DNA of 30,095 bases from Pelargonium nanum (lineage: Eukaryota > Streptophyta > Magnoliopsida > Geraniales > Geraniaceae). The stretch is taken from positions 1-30,095 of the forward strand of contig JAYMTF010000793.1 of the NCBI GenBank assembly GCA_036897485.1, given 5' to 3'. Shown here piece after piece: positions 1-10,300 of the stretch; the first letter of the stretch is position 1, and the number at the start of each line of letters is the position of its first letter. Both the position numbers and the translations under genes were made by a program. The notes beneath the pieces were generated by a model, which searched no databases, had not been told where the DNA came from, and worked only from the letters and a program-made list of their open reading frames with translations.

Positions 1-44
1 CAAAGTTTCAAAAAGTACAGGGGCCAGACCAATATAAAAAACTA

Positions 45-101
45 CTCGAGGGCCAACTCGATAGTTTCAACAAGTACATATATTATGGTGACAATTTACC
101 C
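45..101 (+). repeat. Dispersed repeat, left copy (inverted relative to the right window edge)
   Basis: The 57 bases starting at CTCGAGGGCC match the reverse complement of the last 57 bases of the window with 4 mismatches by eye. The copy continues leftward into bases 1-44, which themselves hold a diverged partial duplicate of the motif (GTTTCAAAAAGTACAGGGGC near base 5 against GTTTCAACAAGTACA near base 64). It is non-coding, and the family and true boundaries are unknown. Confidence 0.75.
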
Positions 102-3100
102 TTTTTTAATATTGGGTTTGATTTGGTTTTCTCAAAATTCAGATATTTGGTAAAAACTTCCCATTTGATTCAGTACTTTGCAGAGTTTTAAGTAGTTATA
201 TAACCAAACTTTTCGTAGAATTTTCTCATGAACAAATTCAACTATAAAAGCAATCAGATTTATTTTATAAAAGTCTTGACTAATATTGCTTGCAAAAATA
301 TAAGTAGTCATGTGAATTTTTCGCGACACTTAGAATCATTAACTTTACTATATCGAAGCTCATTTTTTTCGCAGCAAGAAACATATATAACACTCATTTT
401 AACGTATGATCACATGACTCCAACCCTAATTGACAAGAGCGTGTGCTTAATTAGTCGAAAATAATTGAGAGTTCCGAAAATATCAAGTTAAAACTAGTAT
501 CGTAGTGTCATAAAAAAATATGAGTAATTTTATGTTTATGAAGAATAATTAATTTTAATTATACGTAATCAACTGGATTTTACAAAAATACAACAAATAT
601 TATCTCGAAATGGATAAAATATTTTATTTTAGCACTTGAGCCAATTGAATTGCTTTTTAAAGTCTAGTTTCTACTATTCATGTTTTGTACTACAACTTGG
701 AATTTCATTAACCAACCAAAAAGTAAAAAACAACTTTACTTTTAATGCACAATCAACTTTGTTTTGATCACTATCATGATGATATGTTGATTAGACACAA
801 CTGAATCAAACTTTGGATAAAAAATTTATTTTTACCCATAAGAGGATCTTGCAATTCTCGACTCAATAATTATGTTCTAGTAAGTGTAATTAAACACAAT
901 AATCTCTTGGTAAGCATGTAATTAACCTCTAAAATAGATGATTATGTTCTAATTACTGTCCTTCCGCGAAACATACCCAATAACATTCCTTTAACGTTCA
1001 AGTAAAGAATAAAATAATGATATGAAAGTCCGATTGAAATGAATGATATAAACAAACTGATTTTTAGTATAAAACATCTAAAAAACAAGATTTGACACAC
1101 AAAACAACTCGAAATTCGAATTGTGAGTTCTACGGCAAACCTAGCTCTCATATTCCCCAACATTCCTAAGCCTATCTTGTTAGACTTTTTAGGGCCTTTC
1201 AAATATTGGGTTTAATACACATGCATTAGCAATAAGTCTATATAATTAAGAAGGTACTAACTTTAATTAGTGAGGATGAGCTCAATGATAAATCATATAT
1301 ATTTTGGACAATGTGGAGGTTTATTTTAATAAACCCACTTTAGATAAAGCTAATTAAGTACTCTATTACTTGAACACCATCATTAAAAATAACCCCCAAA
1401 AAATGTTCATCCCAATAACCTTTATGATTTTTTCTTTTTCCCTTCTGAAATATACACAATTTCTACATTACCTTTGTCAATAGTCATATGAATCATGTGC
1501 CACAATTGAGATACTAAATTATGAACTAATTTAATTTAATTTTCACTATAATTTTTGAAGTGGCCAACACATGCAAAACTTGAAACCATTGTATATTAGT
1601 GAAGGTAATGGAAGGAGAGCTTGTCTACTATATATGGAGGAAAGGTTATGTATAATATGTTTGAATCAGAAAGTTATATAAATATATATATATATATGCA
1701 TGCTCAACTTATGTATTGAGTTGATCATGAGAGCATAACTTTAGAATAACATTATATATTGAGAGCATTGGACCACACCATCTATACATAAACTATCAAA
1801 GGTGGTGCTTTATAATCCATTATACAATAGTCTTTGCTTTAACCTTCTACTTTCACTTTCTCCACACAATCTTTACTCACAAAGACAAAACACAATGAAT
1901 TGAGAGATGAAGGTGAGTAAGGAAATCACCATTTTTATGTTATAATTGTATATGTTGATGAGCTTTATAGCCTTTTTAGTGTTGGCTTGAGAAACATGTA
2001 CTAGTCCTTACCTTATCATGTTTACTTTTCTAATTAACTCATGTTAAATTTACTTTTCCACTAGTAAACCCAATTCGTCTATGCTATGTGACCTGAACTT
2101 AAAATTGTGCAGGTCGAACTTCAAATGTTAGTATAAGTTTGAATTCAAATGTCAAACTCTAGTTTATGGTGAAATAGTCAAGTCTTAGTTGTCATACTCT
2201 TATGCAGATAATCTGATCCTCTGGTGACAAGAGAATCATATGGTAGAACGTGGGTCACCTCAACTACATAATAAAATACATGTAATTCATGTTTCGACAA
2301 TCTAATTCCATTTAAAAATTCTACTATATTCTCGTTATACATGTTTTGACGATTACCGAAAATGACTTTCAAGCAATGATGATGAAATCGAATAGTTAGA
2401 GGGTCATTAGTGTCAGTAAAAATATTGAGGGTCAAATTTGATATGAATATAATTGGAGGGTTCTTTATTAATTAAACCACTATTAATGTGGCCAATTTTC
2501 CATAACAAAACAACAAATTATACTATAAATGGCTTAAAGGTTAGGCACAAAGTGAACATTCTAAACCATTACTATATTACAGGGTCTAAAATAAAATATG
2601 GTCAAATAATTAATTGACATGTCATATGCACCAACTTCCCTACATACCAAAAGAGGAAAATGAATGTAAAATGAATTATGAACCAAAGATGGCATATAAT
2701 ATATAGTTTTATATTTCTAAATGGCCATGAAAAGGAGATCTCACATCTCCAAAAATATATTAATTTTGTTTTGTGATCCAAAATTATTATTAGGTCAATA
2801 TTTAATAATGTCACAAAATCAACATAACACTCACTAAGTAAATAAATAAAAATTGGAAGCTGTTGTCTAATTTACTAAGGTAGTGGGATTTACACATTGG
2901 GTTGATCCTACTCATTTAAACACAAAAAAGTGGCATGCCCAAAACTATAAAGAAAATGTGTTTTTTTTTTTTTTACATCTTTTACTAGATATGACTATCA
3001 CGTCTTGCGTCGGGTCGAGTTTTATTGAAATTTAGTTGAAAATGCTTAAACAAAGAACGTGATATGTAAGAAAAGTGAATATTTAGTTGCGGGTTTTACA

Positions 3101-3158
3101 TATAAAAAGTGCATACTCGCCCGACACAAAAAAAATTAAAAAAAAATAAAAATGATAT
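102..3158. other. AT-rich intergenic DNA without a recognisable gene
   Basis: No reading frame in this stretch resembles a known protein, and the short frames present look like chance. It contains a TA microsatellite near 1675-1697, scattered poly-A/T runs and a possible promoter/first exon near 1.83-1.92 kb (listed separately). The text around 2400-2610 (GGTCAAATTTG-type phrases) looks like old transposon debris, but I could not delimit an element. Confidence 0.6.
1832..1914 (+). promoter_or_regulatory. Possible leader with a first splice donor (weak candidate)
   Basis: A pyrimidine-rich stretch is followed by an A-rich leader-like segment, then ATGAAG joined directly to a strong donor consensus (AAG|GTGAGT) near 1914. 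A TTTATAA-like motif lies near 1809. This is how many plant genes begin, but no downstream exon with recognisable coding content was found before the tRNA at 3.2 kb. It could be a non-coding transcript or coincidence. Confidence 0.15.
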
Positions 3159-3163
3159 AAAAA
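3159..3163 (-). terminator. Pol III oligo-T terminator of tRNA-Asn
   Basis: Five T on the minus strand lie 9 bases past the tRNA 3' end, with longer T runs further on. The flank AAAAAGTGCATACTCGC containing it occurs a second time at about 3105-3121, so the terminator region is locally duplicated. Confidence 0.7.
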
Positions 3164-3172
3164 GTGCATACT

Positions 3173-3196
3173 CGCTAGAAGGAGGGCTTGAACCTC

Positions 3197-3229
<33 letters not shown>

Positions 3230-3246
3230 AACTGAGCTATTCCAGC
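3173..3246 (-). tRNA. tRNA-Asn (anticodon GUU)
   Basis: On the minus strand the sequence runs from GCTGGAATAGCTCAGTTGG to CCTTCTAGCG and folds as a full cloverleaf. The 7-bp acceptor stem (GCTGGAA with TTCTAGC) has one G-U pair. The D-arm is of the AGCTCAGTTGGTTAGAGC type. The anticodon loop is CTGTTAA, reading GUU for asparagine, and the T-arm carries GGTTCAAGCC. Internal A and B boxes are intact, there is no intron, and the discriminator base is G at 3173. The form is the ordinary nuclear one, and a run of five T follows closely as a Pol III terminator. Confidence 0.96.
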
Positions 3247-4130
3247 TATGTGCTCAAAATTATTTTTTTGCATATATGACCTTTAAATTGTGTGGCTAAA
3301 GTCTTGCTTTATAACTTATATATTTCACCTTGTTATCAATGGTTTTGAAACATGGACTAATGTGTTTGACTTTAACTCAATTGATGAACTAATTTGATTC
3401 TTTAGTAATTCAGTCAATAGATCAAAGAATATGATAGGATTTACGTATTGTTACCCTACATCGTGAAAAAGCGATCAGCATAACGCAACTCATATACGTC
3501 ATGTGCATATAATACAAGAATATACCACACAACATATGGCATGTTTGATCAACCAAATAAGGCTCGTTAAGTCTTCAGGCAGCTCCACGCTTGACACCAT
3601 GCGCTAAGACTCTTCTCGAGAACCTTCCAAGCATGACACCACTCTTCAGCGCCTTATTGCAAATATTCTCATGCATTACTAGCGCATGACATGCTCTTAG
3701 CTTTGATGTTGTCATGACAAAGACGATAATTTCCTTTGAACTTGACGAGGACCCAAAAATTTTGAACCGGAAAAAAAAGTTATATCCCGATCTCCAATTG
3801 GTAACGGAGACGAGGTCTTTTAAAAATTTCAAAATTATACCGTTATATTTTTGTAGAGATGCCAATTAGGATAAATATCTTAAAATAATCTTAAATTCGA
3901 TACGACTGAAAACCAATTGGATCATATTTGTCCTATAAAATCGGATTAGTTTTTTTTATCAATCTAAACCCGAACGAATATGATACAAATTCTTGATCGC
4001 GGCCTTGTAGATTTTTTTCTAAACATAAAACAAAAATAAAAATTAAGGTGTAATCCGCAGGCGCACCATGTTCCTGAGATCTGACCAATCACAATCTTTC
4101 TCGTCTGAAAAAAAAAAACAACTACTCTTG
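3247..4130. other. Intergenic region between tRNA-Asn and CB5LP
   Basis: No gene is recognisable. The stretch is AT-rich with no open frame matching a known family. The part close to 4130 should hold the CB5LP promoter, but I see no convincing TATA box. A hexanucleotide-like AATCAG/AATCAA repeat at about 4144-4176 probably falls in or next to the CB5LP leader. Confidence 0.5.
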
Positions 4131-4278
4131 ACTCTGACGAACACAAGAATCAGAATCAGAATCAAAATCAAAATCAGCTTCACAAAACTGAGAAGTGAGT
4201 GAGAGAAGAGCACAAGCCATCGAAAGTGTGAACCAACGAATCGAAAGCCAAATTGCCCAAATTGAATCTCTGTTACAG

Positions 4279-4743
4279 GTTTGCTTCTGAAGCTTCTCTT
4301 TGTTCTCTTGCTTTTTCCACATTTGGGTCAATCTGTAGCTCAAAAAATCACTCACTGAACCCTTTATTTTCTTGCATTTTCTCACCAACCAAACACACCC
4401 ATTATCGCGTTCTGGGTAACCCACTAATTGGAAATCGATGTTAGAGTAGAAAAGATTTGATTTTGAAAGTTTAGTAAAGTTGTGTGTGTGTGTGTGTCTG
4501 TGTAGTCTTTGGAGCTGAATTTGAGATATGGTGGAAAAATCTCTATAAACACTATATTTATTGCATTTTCTCACCAACCAAACACACCCATTATTGCATT
4601 CTGGATAACCCACTAATTGAAAATCAATGTTAAAGTAAAAAAAAATGATCTTTTTGTGTTGGAACTGTACTTTTCATAGAAAAGATTTGATTTTGAAAGT
4701 TTAGTGAAGTTGGGTTTTTTGTTTTGTTTGTGTGTGTGTGCAG
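4279..4743 (+). other. Putative leader intron of CB5LP
   Basis: A good donor (ACAG|GTTTGC) follows the presumed non-coding first exon that ends at 4278. The GCAG at 4743, preceded by a TG-rich tract, is the acceptor nearest the start codon and would leave a 23-base leader segment before the ATG at 4767. The duplicated TGTAG at 4505 is an alternative acceptor that would retain a six-codon upstream frame. This is inferred from splice consensus only. Confidence 0.5.
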
Positions 4744-4769
4744 TTGTTGGAGCTGAACTTTGAGATATG
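4366..4769 (+). repeat. Tandem duplication spanning the CB5LP leader and start codon
   Basis: Copy 1 (about 4366-4530) and copy 2 (about 4555-4769) share TCACCAACCAAACACACCCA, the phrase AAAGATTTGATTTTGAAAGT, a TG dinucleotide run ending in a possible splice acceptor (TGTAG at 4505, GCAG at 4743) and GGAGCTGAA followed by GAGATATG. Copy 2 has about 38 extra bases (about 4639-4677). Both copies therefore carry an acceptor and an ATG. Only the ATG of copy 2 (4767) opens the protein. The ATG of copy 1 (4528) reads six codons and then TAA (4546-4548). Confidence 0.85.
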
Positions 4770-6607
4770 TTGATAATTGGAGTAGCATTGATTTTGGGCA
4801 TATTGGGACTGTTGATATTGATTCCCAGAAGTAAAAAATCAGGTGACATTTCATTTTATTTTTCAATTTTTAAGTGCTCATATATATGTATGTATATATA
4901 GTTACTACATTGTATAGTAAATTATAGGTTTTAATTAGAGAAATTTTGTCCAATGCAGCTCCTGCACAGAAGGTTCAGTCAAATTCCGAGGTAATGTTTA
5001 TTTAGTTTCGATGTTTTTGTTGTTTGTAGATAGTGAGTTTGTTTACGCAATTTGATATAGGAAACTTCAGTTTGTGTATCGTTGGTGTCCTTTCTAGTTA
5101 AAGTTCTTATTCGGTTATATGTTTTTCATGTGAAGAATTTTTTTTATTTTTAATTTTTGTTATGTGTGTCTTTGTGAAAAATGTTGTTACTGTTTGTTGA
5201 TTGATTTGCATCTGCGGCTCGTGTTATGGTTCTAGATTTGAAGGAGATTGTTGTTGATGCATATAAGCTTTGATTGATTCTCGAGTTTAACACATGATTA
5301 TTGCTCTAACAATGTAAAACGAGAACTATACATTGTTCGCGCCTCTTGAATTCCCCACATATTCAACTACTAAACAACGTGTTGCTTATAATCACTATGC
5401 ATTGTCATTAACTACTACCGTTTTCCTTAATTGTTAAAAAAAGCTACTACCAAATAACGCCCTTTATTCTTCTTATAGAGCGGCTCAGTGCATGAGTCTC
5501 TTGCTGTTGTGGAGTCTTGGGAGTCATTTATTTTTTGCACTTTCTTTGACTTAAACCCGTGACTTCTAGGTCACAAGGTCAACAACCTTCGGTTGCGTCA
5601 AGAATCACCCTCTTTTATCGATGATCTTTTAAGCATTTATTTCGAAGAAAAACTACTAAAATGGTCCCTGGACCTATCAGGACCTGCCTAATTTGGTATT
5701 TGAACTCATTTTATGCCAAAATAGTCCCTCGACTATTGAAAACTAACCAAAATGGTCCCCGGGGTTAACTTCTATCATATACTAGTTTCAATCTTTATTT
5801 TTTAAGTGTCACGTCAGCAAAGCTGACAAAAAGTTGACTGAAGTTAACGTCAAGGACTATTTTGGTCGGTTTTCAATAGTTGAGGGATCATTAGCTTTTC
5901 CCAATTTCTTCCATCTTGTATGTATCATTGCAACGACATCTTTCATGGCAAGGACTCTAGTACTCATATATGTTTTTTTTTTATGATACTTTTTGTTTTT
6001 GGCACTCAGGCATCGAAAGTGTACACTAAATCCGAAGTCTCTTCACATAACAAGAGAACCGACTGTTGGATTATCATAAAGGAAAAGGTGTGTCATATTT
6101 TGCAATTTTGATGCTTCGTATAGTCTTGAATGTTATGATATTCGCGCTACCAAGCTTAGGTTCTTCGCGGCTTGTTGTTGTTTATTTATCTATAAGGTTT
6201 ATGATGTTACCTCATACGTGGAGGAGCACCCGGGTGGAGATGCCATACTAGCACATGCAGGGGATGATTCAACCGAAGGATTTTTCGGGTATGCACTCCG
6301 TCAATTACCATCTTCATTTTTAATGATCTCATTTATCTCCAAGAAAACATGTTCCTTGAATTGGCATAAGAACGGTGAAACATTGAAACATGTTAGATTA
6401 TTAGATGAGAACTGTTTTGTCGAAGGTATTATGATCTCATATCATGTACAACATAATCAGCAATTGTTATCGTTAAATTAGCTGTTAAATCGTTTTAACC
6501 AACCGTGCAAAAATGTTTAATGATTTGAAATTTACGATTGCAGGCCACAACATGCTACCCGAGTTTTTGACATGATTGAAGATTTCTACATTGGAGAGTT
6601 GGAGTGA
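4767..6607 (+). CDS. CB5LP: Cytochrome b5-like heme protein with N-terminal membrane anchor (CB5LP type)
   Basis: Five coding exons join in frame: 4767-4842, 4959-4990, 6010-6087, 6197-6288 and 6544-6607 (113 aa, stop TGA). All introns are GT-AG. Residues 1-20 form one hydrophobic segment (Leu/Ile-rich) followed by PRSKK, which predicts an N-terminal anchor with the heme domain on the cytosolic side; ordinary plant cytochrome b5 is anchored at the C-terminus instead. A short polar linker (about 21-40) leads into the b5 domain (about 41-113), with NKRTDCWIII, VYDVTSYVEEHPGG and GDDSTEGFFGPQH. The axial heme ligands should be H73 (HPGG) and H96. Length and layout match the plant CB5LP proteins, which by family would transfer electrons to membrane oxidases, though partners are not evident here. 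Intron 2 carries a SINE fragment and a MITE. The gene converges on glucosylceramide synthase. Confidence 0.92.
5505..5612 (-). mobile_element. Truncated Au-like SINE (5' part only)
   Basis: Read on the minus strand, the segment has TTGACGCAACCGAAGG (A-box region), CTAGAAGTCACGGGTTTAAG (B-box region) and then degenerates. This is the tRNA-derived head of an Au-type plant SINE; the CTCCCC-rich 3' body seen in the 7.6-kb copy is missing. It lies in intron 2 of CB5LP, antisense to that gene. Confidence 0.7.
5720..5892. mobile_element. MITE with ~53-bp terminal inverted repeats in CB5LP intron 2
   Basis: Bases 5720-5772 and 5840-5892 are inverted copies, about 80% identical by eye. Each holds the phrase ACTATTGAAAAC...ACCAAAAT.GTCC...GTTAACTTC, and they are separated by about 67 bases containing CACGTCAGCAAAGCTGAC. 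There is no coding capacity. A further related piece (AAATGGTCCCTGGACC, from 5659) abuts the left arm, so the full element may be longer. This 'AAATGGTCCCT' type is widespread in dicot genomes; I do not assign a superfamily. Confidence 0.75.
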
Positions 6608-7364
6608 TAGAGAAAATGTAGCTAAAAATATTGTTCTATTGGCTTTTTCTATAGCTTCAATGTATCATTTTTTTCAGAGTGACAAATTTTATTCTTACTA
6701 TACCATTCATGACTTGATTGAGTACTAATACTTTGCATTTCTATTATTTGTAGCGTCAGGTTCCATTTGGGTCGTTTTTTTTAATAGTCGAGCGACTATT
6801 GTAATGTATAATTAGTTCAGAGACCAAATTAATCGTGTCCTAATAATATTGAATTTTCATATACTTGTCCGTGCAAAAAAAAAAAAAGTTGAAAATGCTT
6901 TGCACACAAGAAAAGAGGTCTCGTGTCGATTAAAAAAATTAATGAGAATAGGAATGGCAACATGGCAGGTATGGTACGAACAAAACGCACATTTTAATCC
7001 AAACGATACCTAATGTGAGAAGTAAGTTTTGCAATAAATTCAAATGAACAACAAAATCACACCCAACAATGATATGAATTTCCAAATATCACATCCTTTA
7101 CAATGAATTTGATTTCACAACTCTTGCTTAGCTCAAAATTTGAATTCATAAGTTACAAGAGCTAAGTACAGAACTCTAGAATCAGCCCAGAGATGCAACT
7201 CAGAAGCTATAAAAGAATCAAATCGATCGGAAAGGGATTTAAATATCGAACAAGAACTCCTAAATGTTTCGCTCATGTTCTTCGTTGAATTGAGCCCTTG
7301 CTGGCGATTGTAGTCTGAAGCACGGAGATGTGATTTTAGGTGTTTCGTCGGTTGAAGTGAGTTT
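6608..7364. other. Convergent intergenic spacer (CB5LP and glucosylceramide synthase 3' ends)
   Basis: This 757-bp spacer holds the 3' UTRs of both flanking genes. It contains a short palindrome AATAGTCGAGCGACTATT near 6784 and A-rich runs near 6873. No protein-coding gene is visible. Confidence 0.6.
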
Positions 7365-10300
7365 CTAGTTGTCGTTCTTCTTTGGCAGACACCATTGGAC
7401 CAAACTCTTCGCCAACGAGCTTATAAATGAGACTTTTGGAGAGCCTCCTTTCTTCCCGTACAAATGCTTTCCTCCCAAATCGGTATATTTTGGACCACTC
7501 TCTTTGCTTCTTTCGATCTGCACAATGAAACAAATTGGACCGTTATTTCAATTCTGATTACTTAATCTTTATACCCTTTTACTATATAAAATAAGAAAAA
7601 TTGGCTTAGTTTACGGAGGCTCCCTCCCTTCTTGGGTCGGGGAGTGTAGTTATGTATGGAGCCTTATCTTTGCTTTTGCATAGAGGTTGTTTCTTACTGG
7701 AACCCGTGACCTCCAAATCACAAGGCGGCAAATTTACTATTGCGTAAAGGTTCACCATGTACCCTTCTACTAAAAAAGGATAGTTTATAGCACGATGCTC
7801 CCGCCATTGTCTGATCCGGGAACCATACAAAATTCGAGAAAAATATGCAACTCGGCGAAATGAAATAATGTGTTTGAGTTGTACCATACCTTGCTTATCT
7901 TTCCATCCTTCAAATGGTAACGGATACCGGACCAGTTGATAGACTGAGTAAAATGTGAGCGAATCGCAGAGATTGGATATAGAAAATTGTCCACCAGCAT
8001 TGCAATAAATACCTGTTCAAATGAAAACGAGCTCATTCAGTTTAGTACCTAGTCGGATCTCACTAATCTGATTCAAATTATATTTGACCTATTTTTCCGA
8101 ACTTGGCGTACTTCAACCACCAAACTATTTGCCCCTGTTCAGGGTGTCTAGAAATTAAAATTGTAATATTGTTGTATAACATTCAATCAAGTATCTGTAT
8201 TGGGTCCAAATTAAAAGCTCTACAAGTATCTTACGTTGTTCAACAAATAAGATGATGACATGGCTTTTATATCTTGAATTCTAAACCAATTATCATACAA
8301 GAATCATTTGTAAGGGAATCAATTTAGCCTCTCCATTATTAGTGAGTCTGGATATGTAGGACGAACTAGAAGCAATGCACGATAGCAAAACTTTTAGAAA
8401 TATAAAAGTAAAAAAAAAATCTAATACTTACAAGGCCCCAGTTATAGGTAGCGAGGGAGAGTTGTGGTGCCTCGGGCGATAACATGTTGCATAGTTGAAC
8501 TTCTATCCTCGTCAAGTTCCACATAGAAAGGAGTTCTAAGATGGTGCATGTGGCTAGGCCGCCCACCAGCAACAGCCCTGGGTAAGAACAGTTTATGGAA
8601 CCGTAAGAACAAAATGTTGTCGAGACGGAACTTGTTATTATGATACACAAACCTACTCAGTAAGAGAAACATGATGCATTTTGACAAAGTTAATTATTAA
8701 GAGCTAACAATAAAGCTATGTCAAACATATTCTGTTGTGCATAAGTTACACTGTGTTTGGGGATTGAGGGTTCATGGTTAATATAGTACTTGAGGGTTCT
8801 TAAACACGAGATAAAGTTTCAAAAACAACACCTAGGCAGTTATTACTAATAGCATAGATTAGCATGATTTCACCAAATGAATAAATATAGCAACCACATC
8901 TACAATGATCTATATTGCTCGATGCACCTAGTAGAGATTTAGTAACCTTGTTATTAAAAACATAAATAATAAAGTAGATACTAGTATGTTCTACATTAGG
9001 ATCTCCCTAACAATTTCCAGTTACACTAAAATCAATACTAACCTACCTAAAAAGGAGTAGTGTGCTCACCGCCAGGAGAACATGTATCCTCAAATGAGGA
9101 CCCTTTGACATAGGTTCTCAAAGCTGCTGCAATATGAACCATAGCCATGAAGTACGGTGCTACAAATCCCCACGACAAATAGAAGTGGACAGAAAATAAT
9201 GCGCGGTTCATTATCCAATTAACCTTTGTAGTGTATGATTCGAGAACAAATGTTTGTTTCCTCAAGTAATTCCAGTACCTACCCAAGAAGTCAAAAGGTC
9301 AACATGTGGTGAGTTGTTCAAAAGATTCGAGTTTAGCTGAGTGAGAGTGACAAACCTTGAGAAACTAAGATCGCTTGCAAGGGGATGCGGGAAGACGGCA
9401 ACCGGAGGTGATGTAATTAGCCTCTTATGAGCCCCTGGACTCAATATCATAAGCTTAATGTTCCACTAAAATCAAATTATATAGGATATACCAGAAACGA
9501 AGAAGTTCAACGCCGTATTACCTGCTATTGCTGCAAGAGTCATGTCATCTGAGTATCCACCGTCACGAAGCCCCGAGACCACACCATATCGGTCTTGCCT
9601 AAAATCATCAGCATGCATCTGAAAACAATCTGAAGTAGTTAGAAGAACGTTTCAACAGTGAGGCACATGCAGATTTTAAAATAGAGTAGCAAAGCAACCA
9701 CTTGCCATCATGCATCCACCCCAAAGGAAGAATGTTTTTCCACCGGTAGCGAAGCCCATAGAACAAGGCTGCATAAAAATAAAATTCAATATACTCATAA
9801 GTCGAAATATGACATAAGCAAGATAAAAAAAAATTAATATATGTACAAATGCACACATCCCTTTACATCATCTACCACATTCTGTTCTCAGTGGAATTCA
9901 TAAGCGAAGAATATACAGTTTACTAATGAGAGGTGGTATTCCTACATTTGTTAGTTCTCCTGAATTTCAATAAGAACTCTCCTAACAGCAAATTTGACAG
10001 CTTATTACTGTTTTAGCTTATTTTAACAGCTAATCAAGAAAGAATGAAGTATGAAGTTGTAATACTAATGAAGTTTCGAAGAGAGAATGAGACTGTCATA
10101 CCATGTGATATTCATAAATACAGTAACTCCCTAAACTTCCAGATGGTAAATCAAGAGGGTATCCAGTTTGAATAAATATCTGCATAGAATGAAGATCATA
10201 AATAAAATCTATAGTTCAGACCAGTGGGCCCACAATCATATTTTGAGTGTATAAGTTAGCCAAAAACTTTGAGAGCAAGTTTTAGTGAGCCCAACACCAT

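Noticed and set aside
4122..4613. 163-codon minus-strand open frame with repeated phrases
   Set aside because: It is antisense to the CB5LP leader; the repeated phrases come from the tandem DNA duplication and from TG-run translation. No family resemblance.
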